Assembly: GCF_900184735.1 (NCBI RefSeq)
Contig: NZ_LT855399.1
Coordinates: forward strand, 217,858 to 281,857
From: Paucisalibacillus globulus
Lineage (GTDB): Bacteria; Bacillota; Bacilli; Bacillales; Amphibacillaceae
Reading direction: 5' to 3'
Length of the DNA: 64,000 nucleotides
Shown here in pieces: positions 62,484 through 64,000 of the stretch. A program made the translations under genes and the position numbers. The notes beneath the pieces were generated by a model that saw nothing but the letters and a program-made list of their open reading frames with translations, ran no database searches and was not told the DNA's origin. Every line of letters begins with the position of its first letter. The first letter of the stretch is position 1.

Positions 62484-63401
62484 CTATTTTGTTCTTGAAA
62501 TAAGGGCTAGATATACGGTAAGTGCTTGTTGAAATACACGGATATCAATGCCAGTATTTTCGTGGAATTTATCAATTCGATATTGTAAGCTGTTACGATG
62601 CATGTACAACTTTTTGGCAGCAACGGATATATTTAAGTTGCTTTCAAGAAATACTTCTATCATTTTAATGAATTCAACATCATCAGTGAAATCTTGAAGG
62701 ATTAAATGATTTAATTCTTCTTTAAATTGCGGACTAACTTGCTCCATTAAGAGATAGGGAATTGCTTCTATATAGGATACAACACTTTTTTCAGAGTATG
62801 TTAATGCAGTGAGTGCTCCTGAAATAAGTTGTTCATAGTGTTCTTTAATTCCATCTAATGTGGAAAGATACGGACCAACAAAAAATTGAATATTAATATA
62901 TAGATCACTCATTAATATATCGATTATTTCAGTGTAGGAAATTTCTTCTTCTAAATCACTACGGAGGTATTCGACAATAACACCTTCCGATTTATTTTCC
63001 CATAATATTGTTGTCTCTTTTTCAAACAACTGATTTATCGCTTCCTTGAACTCTTGTGGTTGAATTTGATTAGATGGTATTTTAAAGTAGACCAAACGAT
63101 AACTTCTGTTAAGTCTTGGGTGCCCATCTTTCATCTTAATCCATTGTTTCCATCTTTGTTCGTCTTCAGTCAATATAGGAAAGTGATTCTCATACGGTTT
63201 TAATAATGTATGCAAAAGTACAAGATCTTTTTCTTCAAGTTCAGATGGATGAATTCCGACCAATTGTCCATTATCCATTTGAAACCATTTAAAATCAAGG
63301 TTTATATCTGTAGGAACTGTTTCATAATGTTGAAGAGACGGGAAATACTTCTTAAGCTTATCAATCAATAGAAAGACCCCATTTTTCAATGTTTTCTTCA
63401 T
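62484..63401 (-). CDS. PucR/CdaR-type helix-turn-helix regulator
   Basis: 305 aa from ATG 63401; a TTG at 63368 behind TGGGG is an alternative start and would give MIDKLKKYFPSL. The C-terminal HTH_30 domain (FLESNLNISVAAKKLYMHRNSLQYRIDKFHENTGIDIRVFQQALTVYLA) is the kind seen in PucR and sugar-diacid regulators. The N-terminal ~230 residues have no recognised ligand domain. It lies directly upstream of msmX and points the same way, which suggests, but does not show, a link to carbohydrate uptake. Confidence 0.82.
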   Translation of the reverse strand: MKKTLKNGVFLLIDKLKKYFPSLQHYETVPTDINLDFKWFQMDNGQLVGIHPSELEEKDLVLLHTLLKPYENHFPILTEDEQRWKQWIKMKDGHPRLNRSYRLVYFKIPSNQIQPQEFKEAINQLFEKETTILWENKSEGVIVEYLRSDLEEEISYTEIIDILMSDLYINIQFFVGPYLSTLDGIKEHYEQLISGALTALTYSEKSVVSYIEAIPYLLMEQVSPQFKEELNHLILQDFTDDVEFIKMIEVFLESNLNISVAAKKLYMHRNSLQYRIDKFHENTGIDIRVFQQALTVYLALISRTK

Positions 63402-63505
63402 TATATCAATAGAATCACTATTTTATAAAGCGACAAAGATATCAGTATACATCAAGCTTTTCGTTTGTTATAGTGAGTAGTAACCTATCCAAGGAGGAAT
63501 TTGTT

Positions 63506-63856
63506 TTGTCAAATATGTATGATAGTGCCTATGATTTAGAAAAGGCAATTCGTGAGAGTGAAGAATTTAAAGGATTACAAGCTGCATTTGATGCAGTAAT
63601 GAGCGATCCTACAGCTAAAAAAACATTCGAGGATTTCCGAGATACACAAATGGAACTGCAACAAAAACAAATGCAGGGTCAAGATATCACGGAAGAAGAA
63701 GTTGAAAAAGCTCGTAAAGTTGTAGAGTTGGTGCAACAACATGAAGGTATTTCTTCACTTATGGAGCAAGAACAACGCTTAAATATGGTCATTAATGAAT
63801 TAAGCCAAATCATTACCAAGCCTTTAGAGGAACTATACGGTTCTCAACAAGGATAA
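63506..63856 (+). CDS. yheA: YlbF/YmcA family protein YheA (UPF0342)
   Basis: 116 aa from TTG 63506 with AAGGAGG nine bases upstream; the longer frame to 63473 has none. Fully helical: YDSAYDLEKAIRESEEFKGLQAAFDAVMSDPTAKKTFEDFR, then a Gln-rich helix QMELQQKQMQGQDITEEEVEKARKVVELVQQHE and end ITKPLEELYGSQ. It matches Bacillus YheA in length and sequence, a relative of the YlbF-YmcA-YaaT proteins that act on RNase Y. YheA's own role is unknown. A repeat element begins downstream. Confidence 0.9.
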   Translation: MSNMYDSAYDLEKAIRESEEFKGLQAAFDAVMSDPTAKKTFEDFRDTQMELQQKQMQGQDITEEEVEKARKVVELVQQHEGISSLMEQEQRLNMVINELSQIITKPLEELYGSQQG

Positions 63857-63870
63857 TAATATATAAAGAG

Positions 63871-64000
63871 GCAGGGACAAAAGAGTTTTAGTTGATTAAA
63901 ATCCGAACGAACATGAAAAGCGCATAGACCCGCTCCGGAAATATACTACGCTTTCCACGGGCGGCTGGTGAGCCTCCTCAGAGCTAAAGCTCTTCCGGGG
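63871..64000. mobile_element. GC-rich repeat element, copy d (cut by window end)
   Basis: The stretch from about 63929 (CGCTCCGGAAATATACTACG, later GGCGGCTGGTGAGCCTCCTC and AGAGCTAAAGCTCTT) is the first GC-rich module of copies a and c. Before it, GAGGCAGGGACAAAAGAG (about 63869-63886) differs from the TIR seen in b and c, so this copy belongs to a variant subfamily. The element continues beyond the window. Confidence 0.7.

Overview
The window reads as chromosomal DNA of a low-GC, endospore-forming member of the Bacillaceae. Evidence for spore formation: a tricistronic gerA-type germinant receptor, three tandem alpha/beta SASP genes, two YjcZ-type mini-genes, and a YhcN/YlaJ lipoprotein. Gene order and protein similarity are Bacillus-like (queG-yhbB-trmL, odhAB, sigI-rsgI, yrrT-luxS-mccAB, bmrCD, yheA). 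A betaine-type ABC importer and the family of GC-rich dispersed repeats suggest the Oceanobacillus/Virgibacillus side of the family; that placement is inference. No prophage, CRISPR array, intact transposase gene or plasmid replication function was seen.

Layout. 1-2.3 kb: the 3' end of an ABC-2 exporter permease, an alpha/beta hydrolase and a small membrane protein. 2.3-5.9 kb (minus): S9 peptidase, small P-loop kinase-like protein, D-amino acid transaminase. 6.0-9.4 kb: tRNA-Gly, then queG, ogt, a yhbB-like amidase and trmL. 9.5-10.1 kb: an array of 29 units of 21 bp. 10.1-14.7 kb: a 33-aa membrane peptide gene and odhAB. 15-19.9 kb: nucleoside transporter, MATE pump, a murG outside any dcw cluster, DUF3231 protein. 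20-23.6 kb: MMPL pump with its MarR regulator and a clear operator. 24-27.3 kb: betaine-type ABC importer. 27.4-31.9 kb: gerABC-like receptor and a YtiB-like carbonic anhydrase. 32-36.9 kb: a leader-peptide attenuator, a repeat element, and the bmrCD-like ABC exporter. 36.9-40 kb: membrane-anchored protease and sigI-rsgI. 40-44.4 kb: YhdB-like protein, YhcN lipoprotein and the methionine-to-cysteine operon. 44.5-45 kb: a second 21-bp array (22 units). 45-50.7 kb: M20 dipeptidase, then a 3.25-kb segment (phosphotransferase, SDR, two YjcZ genes, map) between two nearly identical inverted repeat elements. 50.9-57.5 kb: azlCD, CDF exporter, IDEAL protein, chemoreceptor, MFS transporter, P-loop kinase, lipoprotein. 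57.5-64 kb: phospholipase C-like protein, fumC, three SASP genes, msmX, PucR-type regulator, yheA, and the start of another repeat element.

The most unusual material lies between genes. (1) Two arrays of exact 21-bp period with alternating A/B half-units, each set immediately beside a gene's terminator. (2) A 26-codon leader ORF behind a consensus promoter, whose coding sequence can pair with one arm of the following terminator; it lies upstream of bmrCD homologues, which in B. subtilis are controlled by leader-peptide attenuation, but here a repeat element separates leader from genes. (3) An inverted pair of MITE-like elements that could allow a 3.25-kb segment to flip. Start codons were moved inward from the longest reading frame wherever a better Shine-Dalgarno site was visible. 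All functions are by recognition of sequence motifs; no database search was run.
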